Positions 1-7,818 of a stretch of 64,000 nucleotides of DNA are shown here, one piece after another. The DNA is from Litoribacillus peritrichatus. GTDB lineage: Bacteria; Pseudomonadota; Gammaproteobacteria; Pseudomonadales; Litoribrevibacteraceae. The stretch is from assembly GCF_039537985.1 (NCBI RefSeq), contig NZ_BAABBN010000012.1:1-64000 (forward strand). The letters run 5' to 3'. Position 1 is the stretch's first letter. Each line of letters begins with the position of its first letter. Under the pieces are notes generated by a model. It was given only the letters and a program-made list of their open reading frames with translations. It searched no databases and was not told the origin of the DNA. The position numbers and the translations under genes were made by a program.

Positions 1-1660
1 GGGTGCCACTGGCTTCCCCTGAAATGGTCAATTTGGTTAAGTCCACATCATTGGTCGCCCCGGGGTGTTTAACCAACCGGGTCCCGGTGACCACCAATAT
101 GCCCGTGGCAAAGTCGTACGTTGCCGAGGTGATGGTTGGGTCTGCGGAACTGGACACCGTGACGCCATTGCCGGTGGTATCGGCAATGGTGGCATTGATC
201 GCGGCGCCTTGCTGCCAATCTTCGGCGCCAGCCAGGTTATAAGTGACGCTGTCATCCGCCGCAGTACCGTCTTTGTTCAATAAGCCGTTCACATTGATTT
301 TATCGGTATCGCTCAGCGTGATCGTAAATTCGGTTTCTGAACTGATCTCGACCGAGCTGCCCGTTAACGTATAACTATTACTTCCCTCCCCGGTCAGGCT
401 CAGCTTGGTGGGATCAATGTCGTTGGTGGCCCCGAATTTACGAGCGAAGCCGGTGCCGGTCACCACCAAGGCTTTACTGTTCGCGTCATAGGTGGCACTG
501 GTGATCGTCGGAACTTGCACATTGCTGACCGTGACCGTGTTGGTGGCATCTGCGATGTTGGTCGAGGTCGCCACCGCTGGCATGTAGTCATCGGCCAAGT
601 TTAAATTGTAATTCGTAGCACCATCGTCGGCCTGGGTTCCGTTTTTATTGAGCAAGCCGTTCACCACCAATTTATCGGCGGCATTCAGTGTGACGGCAAA
701 CGAGGTGGCACTGGAAATCTCCACATTACTGCTGGTTAAGGTATAAGTGTTCCCGCCTTCCCCGGTCAGCGTCAACTTCGTCACGTCGACGTCATTGGTG
801 GCTCCCACCGCATTCACAAAGTTGGTGCCGGTGACCGTCAACACGCCCGTGCCTTGATTGTAGGCGGCAGACGTGACGGCAGGCGCTGTCACATTGCTGA
901 CATTGATGGTCGCGGCGGCATCAGCAATGTTTTGATTGCTTGCGCCACCCGCCATCCAGTTATCCGCAGCGGCCAGATTATAAGCCTGTCCACTTTCAGC
1001 ACTGGTTAAATCCTTATTCAGAATACCGTTCACGTTGTGCTTATCTGTGGCGCTGAGGGTGAGGGTAAAGGCCGTCGCAGAAGTCACATCCACATTACTG
1101 GTATCAGTCAGGGTATAGGTACCCCCACTGTCTCCGGTAAATGTGAAGGTATTTGCAACCACATCGTTACTGGCACCGCTGATGCTGGAAAACCCTGTAC
1201 CAGTGACAACTAGTGCCCCGGTACTGGCATCGTAAGTGGAGGACGTGATGGCCGGATTGGCATAGTTACTGACGGTCACACCATTGGTGGCAATGGCCGT
1301 ATTACCTGCGGTGACGTTGGCCACAAAATCATCCGCTGCGGCCAGGTTATAGGTGGTGCCATCGTCTGCTGACGTGCTGTTTTTATTGAACAGAGCATCC
1401 ACCCGCAGTTTATCCGTGCCACTGATCGGCACAGTAAACTGGGTGGCGGAGTCTCTTTCAACGTTGGTTCCCGAAGTCAGCGTATACGCCGAGCCACCAC
1501 CGCCTTCGCCGGTGAGGGTCAATTTATTAACTGTGATATCGTTCGCAGCACCGGATTTGGCTTCGAAGTTGGTGCCGGTCACCACCAGGTTGCCGGTGCT
1601 GGAGTCATAGGTCACGTTCGTGATGGTTGGATTCGCTGCTGGCGCTACATGATTAGACAA
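1..1660 (-). repeat. Tandem ~370-bp coding repeats (five units visible)
   Basis: The segment encoding LVVTGTxF recurs near 80, 445, 828, 1197 and 1575, a period of 365-383 bp. Units are diverged but keep the same block order, so this is a protein repeat, not a recent DNA duplication. The array continues past the left edge. Confidence 0.8.
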
Positions 1661-3004
1661 TGTGAAACTGGATATTCCATGGTTGCCCTGTCCACTGTCT
1701 GCCCCGCCAGAACAAACCTTAACAGTAAATTTGTTTAACGCCTTACCTGTAACATTTGTGATCGTCATGGCGCCGTTATTGGCATCGGTTTTACTAATGG
1801 TATTGGTGCCCGTAGAAGCATTATTAGAAGCGTAAAAACCTTCAACCGTAATATCGCAGGCATTCGCCCCGCTATAAGTAACTAACGACAGCGCATCCAG
1901 CTGAAAGCTGTACAGGGCTCCAGTATCAGTAATGGTAAAAGTAAAAGTTGCCTCGGCATTATCCCCCGTAATATATAGGGAGGTAGTTGAATAATCCGAT
2001 ACCTGATACGGCGCATTGAGTGTCAAATCGCCATAACTGACGGGGGTGTTACAAGAACCAGTATCACAAAATTTATGGCCAGCGTGGGTAGTGGTGAAGG
2101 ACAGAATATTATTAAAATCTTTGAGTGCCTGTTCACTGAACACATTGTGACTGTTAATATCGCCCTTTTTTATTTCTAAATCCCAGTCGCCTTCCAGTGC
2201 ACTGGCACCGGTATAGTCATCAGAAGCCGCGATATCAACATTGGCGTTGTTAGCAATTAAAGCCAATAACGCCTCACCCTTTTCAGTCTTAGCCAACTCA
2301 CAGCCATAGAGCAGTAAATCTGCATTGTCTTTCATTGAATTATTCAATACAGACAGCGTATTAACTTCCTTGATAAGTAGCTGCTCGGTTACTTCAGTAT
2401 TACCGAGATAAATCACGCCATCTTCTGCATGAGAAACAATATGCAGGGCATCCAGGTTTTTATAGCGATGTAAAATATCAGTTAGCTGAATCAGTCCGTC
2501 CTGACCCGATGCTATTTCTTTCACTTCAACACCTGGCTTAATGCTTTGATAAAAAGCATGTTTATCAGGTACCGCCTGATCAATAATTATCAGCTCAGAG
2601 ACAATGTGACGAGCATCTATAACCAATTCAACCGAAGATGAATGATCAGTAAAGTCCGCAGTAGACGTCTCAATATTTTTCTCAGTAAAATTCTCTATAT
2701 ACAAGTCAGAAACGGGATTAACTTTCTGGACCAAAGAAGAAGTTGTTAATGGCTGCATCCCAACTTTGTTCGGTACAGAACCAGTCTTATCTTGAAATCC
2801 ACGCTCAGTAAAAAAATTTCTGTCGGTCAGGTCCAAGTGCTGCGTGTTTAAAGAAGCCGGAGTTGATATACCCCGGTGCTGTCTAGAGTAAGCTTGCACA
2901 GCGCCATACATCGTTTGAGCACTGCTGTAAGCCTGCACTGGCGCCCCGCATACACCTAAAGACATCATGGCAGATGTGATGCCATTTAAAACATGCTTAT
3001 TCAT
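1..3004 (-). CDS. DUF4347 domain repeat protein, surface/secreted (C-terminus beyond window)
   Basis: The reading frame is open from an ATG at 3004 to the left window edge, about 1000 residues, so the C-terminus is missing. The N-terminus (MNKHVLNGITSAMMSLGVCG) looks like a weak signal sequence. Residues about 110-235 fit DUF4347: a VIDARHIVSELIIIDQAVPD-type start, a central HIVSHAEDGVIYLG and a LLLYGCELAKTEKGEALL stretch. This domain is common at the N-terminus of very large adhesins and cadherin/VCBS-like proteins. A divergent segment follows, then at least five tandem units of 120-127 residues. Each unit has PxITSxTYDxxTGxLVVTGT, GATNDVDxxKLTLTGEG and YNLAxADDW blocks, with unit spacing of about 365-383 bp. 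Role in adhesion or biofilm is inferred. An AAGG lies upstream of the start. Confidence 0.85.
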   Translation of the reverse strand, partial: MNKHVLNGITSAMMSLGVCGAPVQAYSSAQTMYGAVQAYSRQHRGISTPASLNTQHLDLTDRNFFTERGFQDKTGSVPNKVGMQPLTTSSLVQKVNPVSDLYIENFTEKNIETSTADFTDHSSSVELVIDARHIVSELIIIDQAVPDKHAFYQSIKPGVEVKEIASGQDGLIQLTDILHRYKNLDALHIVSHAEDGVIYLGNTEVTEQLLIKEVNTLSVLNNSMKDNADLLLYGCELAKTEKGEALLALIANNANVDIAASDDYTGASALEGDWDLEIKKGDINSHNVFSEQALKDFNNILSFTTTHAGHKFCDTGSCNTPVSYGDLTLNAPYQVSDYSTTSLYITGDNAEATFTFTITDTGALYSFQLDALSLVTYSGANACDITVEGFYASNNASTGTNTISKTDANNGAMTITNVTGKALNKFTVKVCSGGADSGQGNHGISSFTLSNHVAPAANPTITNVTYDSSTGNLVVTGTNFEAKSGAANDITVNKLTLTGEGGGGSAYTLTSGTNVERDSATQFTVPISGTDKLRVDALFNKNSTSADDGTTYNLAAADDFVANVTAGNTAIATNGVTVSNYANPAITSSTYDASTGALVVTGTGFSSISGASNDVVANTFTFTGDSGGTYTLTDTSNVDVTSATAFTLTLSATDKHNVNGILNKDLTSAESGQAYNLAAADNWMAGGASNQNIADAAATINVSNVTAPAVTSAAYNQGTGVLTVTGTNFVNAVGATNDVDVTKLTLTGEGGNTYTLTSSNVEISSATSFAVTLNAADKLVVNGLLNKNGTQADDGATNYNLNLADDYMPAVATSTNIADATNTVTVSNVQVPTITSATYDANSKALVVTGTGFARKFGATNDIDPTKLSLTGEGSNSYTLTGSSVEISSETEFTITLSDTDKINVNGLLNKDGTAADDSVTYNLAGAEDWQQGAAINATIADTTGNGVTVSSSADPTITSATYDFATGILVVTGTRLVKHPGATNDVDLTKLTISGEASGT

Positions 3005-3135
3005 AACCCGGCCTTAGTTTATATTTTTGTTGCTTTACTGCTTGTTTAATACAATTCCGTTCGAGACAACTAACTTCGAGGTAACCGATTTAAGTAATTA
3101 AAAACGCATTTCATCAGTCAGCATGAAAGTGCTTA

Positions 3136-3363
3136 TTATGCGTTCACATCAGCAATGCATGACTTGACAGATTTGAGGTTACATATGCGATTGAACTTAA
3201 AAGAATTTTGACGATAGGAGGTGTAGAAGCTGCCCATCAAAGAAGCAGCCAAACTCGACATCGCAACGTAAAAGCGAGAATTCTGGAGTAATACTCCTGC
3301 CAACAGAGTAAAACCCGAACAAGGTAAACCAGAAATAAAAAGTACTTTTCGCATACGCTCCAT
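3136..3363 (-). pseudogene. Degenerate N-terminal fragment of a sulfotransferase-like gene
   Basis: The first 45 residues after MER (MRKVLFISGLPCSGFTLLAG followed by LLQNSRFYVAMSS) match the PAPS-binding start of bacterial sulfotransferases, usually FISGLPRSGSTLLAAILRQNPRFHAAMSS. The conserved Arg and Ser of PRSGST are changed to Cys and Phe. After about 50 residues similarity fades and the frame stops; the family normally runs to 250-300 residues. No continuation is seen in the 130 bp before the DUF4347 gene. I read it as a decayed remnant. Confidence 0.55.
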
Positions 3364-4096
3364 GCAACCGGTTGGTGACTTAAACTGTAATCATCGATAA
3401 AGATAAACAGCATCGAATCTAAACGGTACTTACCAGTCTAGTTAGATTGATCGTTATTTATACTCTACGGTTAAGCATAACCACTCGCTTAGTCGACTCA
3501 CAAAACAGCCATCACTGCATTCGCACAAAATGAAAGGCATTATCTCAATCCATGCATGTAATATTTCACCGGCTAATCAAGTGACATGTCATACACTCCA
3601 CTTCTCTCTGGAGTAAGGTTATTCCCGTTACTTAACGATCAGTAAGCTTCCATTGGTAAATAACTAACACTGAGCCGCTGTTTAACAGGCATCATTCTTC
3701 GCCATTAACAATGGTTTTGGCCATTTTTGGCGAACAGGCCGTTAGGCCCATCTGTTAAAGAGTAAGTTTTCATACTGAACCGAGCAGGAAGTATGTTCAA
3801 TTACACGTCATTACATCTCGGATGTATTTACTTAACGATGGAAATCAGCAGGAACTAGATTCAGGCGTACATAAGGACAATCAACAAAGTCATCGGCGGT
3901 AGCAGCAAGGCTCCTCAAAGTATGTCGCTCAGAACTCATAAAATCTTACAAAGTCGTTTATGCTGCCGCAGAAGCTAAGCATCATCATAAGCTGTATACC
4001 TGAACCTGGAACAAGAAGAGAAATTACAAAAAACAGAATAATTGAACGCGACAGATATGTTGGGGAACACCGCCATCCGCTACCAGATTAGCAGAC
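3364..4096. other. 730-bp region without a gene; one large imperfect inverted repeat
   Basis: No coding frame of convincing length or composition is seen on either strand. The main structure is an imperfect palindrome at 3681-3759: TTTAACAG at the left end pairs with CTGTTAAA at the right end, and inner TTCGCCA pairs with TGGCGAA. It has AAC/GTT ends like an attC site but lacks convincing L boxes, so it may be a worn distal attC or an unrelated hairpin. Confidence 0.4.
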
Positions 4097-4684
4097 TTAC
4101 ATTTGTATGTTGCTGTCTCTATACCAAGTTTCATAGTCATTGGTATAAAAACCATATACTTTTTGTGTTTTGTAGGTATGGGACTTACCGTTAACTATGT
4201 CAAATAAGGATGTATTCGAGAGTACAGCAATATATTGTAATAATAAGTTCTTCGCGAGACTTTTAACTTCATTGGAGACTAATCTGGCCTCCTGATCAAA
4301 TGCAATGAAAGTGTCAGGATTTACTACATCTTGTGTTGAAACCGTATAATTCGATATAAAATCAATCGTTAGAGCCTTTTTATTTTTTAGTTCATCAGAT
4401 ATCGAAGTTCTTAGCGGCAAATAATTCCTGCAAGCGTTGATTTTCAAATCTTTAAATCGAGATTTTTCGTAATAAGAGTCATACTCCATATGAGAAAGAA
4501 CATCTCTTATTAATACTTTTCGGATTTTGACTTGGATATTGTTAACACTTTTCATTACCTGATATGAGTTTGTAATATCAGTCGCATATTTATTGCAATA
4601 AAAATCAAGTTGGTTCTCTTCATTGGCAGAAACTACTCTGACAACCATTAGTTGGCTTATAAAGATTAGAATCCACTTATCCAT
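4097..4684 (-). CDS. Hypothetical secreted protein (integron cassette gene)
   Basis: A 195-residue protein of no family I recognise. The N-terminus (MDKWILIFISQLMVVRVVSA) is a hydrophobic signal-peptide-like stretch with possible cleavage after VSA. The mature part has two cysteines (about 29 and 87) that could pair in the periplasm. The gene is AT-rich compared with the core genes to the right. It lies on the minus strand directly after an attC site at 4705-4796, as expected for a cassette read away from intI. A clear attC of its own, downstream of the stop, was not found. Confidence 0.6.
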   Translation of the reverse strand: MDKWILIFISQLMVVRVVSANEENQLDFYCNKYATDITNSYQVMKSVNNIQVKIRKVLIRDVLSHMEYDSYYEKSRFKDLKINACRNYLPLRTSISDELKNKKALTIDFISNYTVSTQDVVNPDTFIAFDQEARLVSNEVKSLAKNLLLQYIAVLSNTSLFDIVNGKSHTYKTQKVYGFYTNDYETWYRDSNIQM

Positions 4685-4704
4685 AAATACGATTTTCCAT
4701 TCTC

Positions 4705-4796
4705 AGCTAACGTCCGCAGCTGTAGAAAAATAGTGTGGCGGCCTTTTGTCAAGCGGATGACGCGTCATTTTGTCCGGAAGTCTGCGATTGTTACAA
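4705..4796 (-). repeat. attC recombination site
   Basis: On the plus strand AAC-gt-CCGCAG at the left pairs with GTCTGCG-att-GTT at the right, giving R and L boxes separated by short spacers. The interior can fold as a long imperfect hairpin. It separates the gene at 4806-5237 from the one at 4097-4684, and the core triplet on the cassette strand is GTTAGCT. Confidence 0.7.
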
Positions 4797-4805
4797 GCGC
4801 AGAAT

Positions 4806-5234
4806 TCATAAAAATTCACCATTTATATAGAATGCATTATTTTTCTGAAATTCAGGACAAATTATATAATTTTTCGAATTTAATACACTTGCGATCTCGT
4901 TAATACAGGCTATGAATATAGAAAAGTCATCTTCAGAATCGATACTCGAAAATTCTATATCAATAGTCAGCTCATTATTCTCAATGATTGACAATACAAG
5001 CTCAAAACCATTGGAGCATTCAATGTGCGCACTGTAGCTTAACTCTTCAGATAAAAACCTATTTAAGCTGAAGTCACTTATTGGGATTCGTCCATACTGG
5101 CAGTCAAGTAAAGTCACTCGCCCCTTCATCCAGTCAAATAGAGATTTCCAAGAGGATTTCGAAACCTCATGAAAGTAGACTTCAATTAAATCGTCTGGAT
5201 CTCCATTTAAATATTTACGGATGTCGATACGCAT
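4806..5234 (-). CDS. Hypothetical acidic protein (integron cassette gene)
   Basis: A 142-residue cytoplasmic protein with many Asp, Glu and Ile residues and no signal peptide or membrane segment. I do not recognise the family; size, acidity and cassette location resemble immunity-type proteins, but this is inference only. The ATG at 5234 is chosen; a GTG one codon upstream is also possible. It sits between attC sites at 4705-4796 and 5247-5296, so it is a complete one-gene cassette without an obvious promoter. Confidence 0.65.
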   Translation of the reverse strand: MRIDIRKYLNGDPDDLIEVYFHEVSKSSWKSLFDWMKGRVTLLDCQYGRIPISDFSLNRFLSEELSYSAHIECSNGFELVLSIIENNELTIDIEFSSIDSEDDFSIFIACINEIASVLNSKNYIICPEFQKNNAFYINGEFL

Positions 5235-5246
5235 CACCTAATTGGT

Positions 5247-5296
5247 TTACAACGCCAACCACAGCTGCAGAGTCTGATTGCTGGTTTTTGTTATGT
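5247..5296 (-). repeat. Short attC recombination site
   Basis: Plus strand AAC-gc-CAACCA-c-AGC pairs with GCTGGTTTTT-GTT. The site is only about 50 bp, at the short end for attC. Its right core supplies the TAA stop codon of the gene at 5291-5521. Confidence 0.65.
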
Positions 5297-5521
5297 GATT
5301 TCAATTTGTAGCTCGGCATTAACCTTACCACTTATTACCTTTTCAATAGCCTCATCCCAATCTTCTTGGATTGCTGGGTCAGCTACATGCCCATCGGAGA
5401 GAATTGACATACTACCAAGAAGCCCTCCGACATCATCTGACTTCGTTAATTGATAGTATTCGTCCAGAAACGAGTACATTGCCAGAAATGCCTGATTCTT
5501 AGTCAGTTTAGGCTCACTCAT
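5291..5521 (-). CDS. Small hypothetical protein (integron cassette gene)
   Basis: A 76-residue acidic protein beginning MSEPKLTKNQAFLAMYSFLD. The pattern MYSFLDEYY, TKSDDVGGLLG, DGHVADPAIQEDW resembles a family of small conserved hypothetical proteins often seen beside toxins or in accessory DNA; function unknown. The ATG at 5521 is preceded by CGAGGTGT as a possible ribosome site. That leader lies between the start codon and the 3' end of a group II intron remnant. The stop codon overlaps the attC core at 5290-5292. Confidence 0.65.
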   Translation of the reverse strand: MSEPKLTKNQAFLAMYSFLDEYYQLTKSDDVGGLLGSMSILSDGHVADPAIQEDWDEAIEKVISGKVNAELQIEIT

Positions 5522-5541
5522 GACACACCTCGAAACACATA

Positions 5542-5715
5542 ATCGGGATAGGAGGAGAACTCACGACCTCCTTCCTCCGACACCACCGAGCATACGGATC
5601 TCGTACCACGGTAGTTCAAATTTATTATTCCCTCTCTTTGCCAAGTCAATTAAACTCGGCAACACTAAATTCTTAAACTATCTATTTGGTAATGCCTTGT
5701 AAAGCGCTGGATTGG
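5542..5715 (-). mobile_element. 3' end of a group II intron (class C-like), reverse transcriptase deleted
   Basis: Read on the minus strand, an ACCGTGGTACG-AGAT-CCGTATGCTCGGT hairpin (about 5582-5613) fits domain V. GGTGT and a GGAAGGAGG...CCTCCTA hairpin (about 5549-5577, domain VI) follow, ending in TATCCCGAT. This layout is typical of bacterial class C introns. The intron-encoded protein is absent; only about 100 bp of upstream sequence remains before the IS91 remnant. The 3' exon starts TATGTG, compatible with an attC core GTTATGTG, and class C introns are known to target attC sites. Confidence 0.6.
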
Positions 5716-5729
5716 CACCGATGTTTTTC

Positions 5730-5954
5730 AACATGGCTTTAGCGTACCAAACACAACCCCCGAAACAATGGACTACGATCAACTAGAGGGACTCAAAGCG
5801 CAGGAAAAATACACGTAAAATGAGGAAAAACACAGAATTAAAAAACAAATGAATAAACAATCAGTCGAAGGACTGTGACTTCGTTCGGATCGAAGACTGC
5901 GGGCTCATACACACTCAGATTAAGTTGCGGCTGCGCGCAACCTATCTGTCTTAG
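5730..5954 (+). mobile_element. Internally deleted IS91-like remnant (terminus only)
   Basis: Positions 5731-5760 match transposase codons of the copy at 11317-13616 (CATGGCTTTAGCGTACC), then the sequence jumps to the last transposase codons (ACGATCAACTA) and follows the element's non-coding right end to 5954, with scattered changes. The end CAACCTATCTGTCTTAG is followed by TTACAAG, the equivalent position to the other two copies. The joined fragment resembles the 11317-13616 copy, not the 7732-10031 copy, in the transposase segment. Confidence 0.85.
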
Positions 5955-6242
5955 TTACAAGCCTTTTTCGATTTCTTTACCATGCCAAACTCGTAGAATG
6001 TAAATAGTGTCTTTGCCAATTAAATGCCGAACGGTGTAATTGGAAACGAACAAATCTCTAATTTTCTTTGGATCTGGTGCCAGATGAACTAATAAACCAA
6101 TTTCAGGGAACGACTTTAATTTCTCAATACCAGTAAGAATCTTTGCCGCAACTCGTTTTGCAGCATATGGATTTTTTACCTCGATAAGCTCTCTTAGCCG
6201 AACTAAATCGTCGATTGCCTCTGGTGAATATTGAATGTTCAT
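5955..6242 (-). CDS. parE: RelE/ParE-family toxin
   Basis: A 95-residue protein with the ParE/RelE plasmid-stabilisation pattern: SPEAIDDLVRLRELI at the start, AAKRVAAKILTGIEKLKSFPEIG in the middle, an RHLIG strand and a C-terminal IYILRVWHGKE. Such toxins either poison gyrase (ParE) or cleave ribosome-bound mRNA (RelE); which applies here cannot be told from sequence alone. It starts 4 bp inside the upstream antitoxin gene, so translation is coupled. The cassette's own attC was replaced by the IS91 and intron remnants. Confidence 0.85.
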   Translation of the reverse strand: MNIQYSPEAIDDLVRLRELIEVKNPYAAKRVAAKILTGIEKLKSFPEIGLLVHLAPDPKKIRDLFVSNYTVRHLIGKDTIYILRVWHGKEIEKGL

Positions 6243-6505
6243 ACTTTTGGTGGCGATAGCTCTTCTTCAGTTCCCCAGCTTTCAAGCCAAGCAGTAACTT
6301 CATTTCCATCAACGGTTTTGCCGGCCTTGATTGAACTTAGCGCTTCCAAAGTATCTTCCCACCGCGCATCTTTCATTGATTGCCGCTGAACAAACTCTTT
6401 AATTGCTTGATTAATAAGATAGTTTTTTGATCTATCTAATTTATTAGCAAGATTTTCAAGTGGTCCTTCCACTTCAGAATTTAAACGTACGCTTGTAACA
6501 CCCAT
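6239..6505 (-). CDS. Ribbon-helix-helix antitoxin
   Basis: An 88-residue protein. The N-terminal 45 residues (MGVTSVRLNSEVEGPLENLA, then RSKNYLINQAIKEFV) are a ribbon-helix-helix DNA-binding domain; the acidic C-terminal tail would wrap the toxin. Partner of the overlapping ParE/RelE toxin. GGGAG lies 8 nt before the ATG. A TATAAT on the minus strand about 35 bp upstream suggests a private promoter, as is usual for toxin-antitoxin cassettes that must be expressed anywhere in an array. Confidence 0.85.
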   Translation of the reverse strand: MGVTSVRLNSEVEGPLENLANKLDRSKNYLINQAIKEFVQRQSMKDARWEDTLEALSSIKAGKTVDGNEVTAWLESWGTEEELSPPKV

Positions 6506-7028
6506 TTGCTATTCTCCCAGATGTAGCTATTTGTATTACATTATAGTACACATGAATAATTCAGAGTATATAGAACTTGTAACGCCTTTAGTTGCGGCCG
6601 TAGTAAATTGGCAGGCTTTTTGGAACAAAGAACGAGCAGCAGACAGCCACTTTAAGAAAACACCCAGTCTATCACCTCACAACTTCCAAGCCTTTGCAAC
6701 AAATCTTAATACAAACTACCAATAACCAGAAAGTCCCTTAAAAACGCAGATCACAGACACAACAAAGCCTCAGCGAGTGCCGAGCATAAAAACTTCTTTA
6801 AATTCTTTTGTGTATTGTTTATACGTTCGCTTTGTACTCAAACTGACACCTTATTGATTGACAATTATTGCCTCTCATTAATGTGTCCGGTTCCATTAGA
6901 CCAGTACAAAGAGAGCAGGATCAGATTATTGAGAATCGAGCTCTGACCTTGGAGGGGCCTTCAGGTTTCTGCCCCTTGACAACCCCCCCGGTCATATAGA
7001 TGTTAGCAGTTTAATTTTGTTGATGTTT
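6506..7028. other. 520-bp stretch with half-sites of a decayed cassette boundary
   Basis: There is an AACGCC half-site at 6581-6586 and a GTTAGC half-site at 7002-7007, but the two cannot be paired into one attC. A plus-strand frame at 6531-6725 (64 residues) has no family match, and its start lies in the antitoxin promoter region. A GGGGC/GCCCC hairpin at about 6954-6975 is present. I read this as a worn cassette or an attC split by an insertion now gone. Confidence 0.35.
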
Positions 7029-7295
7029 CTAATAATGATACCTACAAGATATTATGGTTAAGGCTTTATCTTCAACTGCGTATACCAACCTATTAGTCTC
7101 ATCAATTCGTCGGGACCAAAAACCAGATAAATTCTCTTTAAGAGGCTCTGGTTTACCAATACCTTCAAACGGTGATCGTTTTGTATCAGTGATTAGTTTA
7201 TTAATACGCTTTAAAGTCTTTTTATCTTGCCCTTGCCAAAACAAATAATCATTCCATGCTTCGTCAGTCCAACAGAGTAACCTGCTACTCATCAA
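7029..7295 (-). CDS. yoeB: Txe/YoeB family toxin (endoribonuclease)
   Basis: An 88-residue protein matching YoeB: WTDEAWNDYLFWQGQDKKTL near the start, KPEPLKENLSGFWSRRIDETNRLVY in the middle and the diagnostic IISCRYHY end. The basic Arg, His and terminal Tyr residues of the active site are present. YoeB cleaves mRNA at the ribosomal A site. The gene overlaps the end of the antitoxin gene by 11 bp. Start could be either of the first two Met codons. Confidence 0.92.
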   Translation of the reverse strand: MMSSRLLCWTDEAWNDYLFWQGQDKKTLKRINKLITDTKRSPFEGIGKPEPLKENLSGFWSRRIDETNRLVYAVEDKALTIISCRYHY

Positions 7296-7539
7296 TTAAA
7301 TCTCTTTCTTTAGTTTTGCCATTTTTATATTGCTCAATTGATTTTCGTAAATGCTCCGCGTTAGCAGGAGATTTTAACAAGTGAACCGTTTCCATTAGGC
7401 AATTGTAATAATCTAATGACATAACTACCGCATCTTCAGAATCACGACGTGTTATTACCGTAGTATCTGCATCGTTAACAACAGAATCAAGAACTGCTTT
7501 TAACCCATTTCTAGCTTCTGTAAAAGACACAATTCTCAT
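7285..7539 (-). CDS. yefM: YefM/Phd-family antitoxin
   Basis: An 84-residue protein from the chosen ATG at 7539 (GAGGAAGGT just upstream). MRIVSFTEARNGLKAVLDSV, TVITRRDSEDAVVMSLDYYN and the acidic tail ending ERDLIDE are typical of YefM, which binds YoeB and represses its own operon. An in-frame start at 7560 would add seven residues but lacks a ribosome site. Antitoxin-then-toxin order is standard. Confidence 0.92.
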   Translation of the reverse strand: MRIVSFTEARNGLKAVLDSVVNDADTTVITRRDSEDAVVMSLDYYNCLMETVHLLKSPANAEHLRKSIEQYKNGKTKERDLIDE

Positions 7540-7623
7540 ACCTTCCTCTAATATGTACAACTAATTGGACAACTATAACTTAAACATCACTCTTGTACAA
7601 CATATGGAACATGTATATTTTAA

Positions 7624-7731
7624 TGCTAACGCCCGCGCAAAACGCGGATAATACGTAGGTTGCTTTGTGTTAAAGTGAGCGCAGCGAACACAAAGCAACC
7701 GGAGTGTTAGCCGTCGTTTTTGACACGCTTG
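7624..7731 (-). repeat. attC site interrupted in its R box by an IS91-like element
   Basis: Plus strand AAC-gcccgcg-CAAAACG at the left pairs with CGTTTTTGaca-cg-CTTG-TT at the right. The interior contains a long nearly perfect hairpin, GGTTGCTTTGTGTT pairing with AACACAAAGCAACC. The right box is cut after CTTG by the element at 7732-10031; the missing TTATGCGC resumes at 10032. The cassette it belongs to is the two-gene unit at 10032-11207. Confidence 0.75.
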
Positions 7732-7818
7732 TTGAACGAAGCCGCTTCGCGGCAGAAGACCTGATCAACTGTACTTCTTAGACCCTTCAATCCCGAAGGT
7801 GGTGTGAGGAGTTCAAAC

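Noticed and set aside
6531..6725. 64-codon plus-strand frame between the RHH antitoxin and YoeB
   Set aside because: It begins within the antitoxin promoter region, lies against the direction of the array, has no ribosome site and no family pattern.
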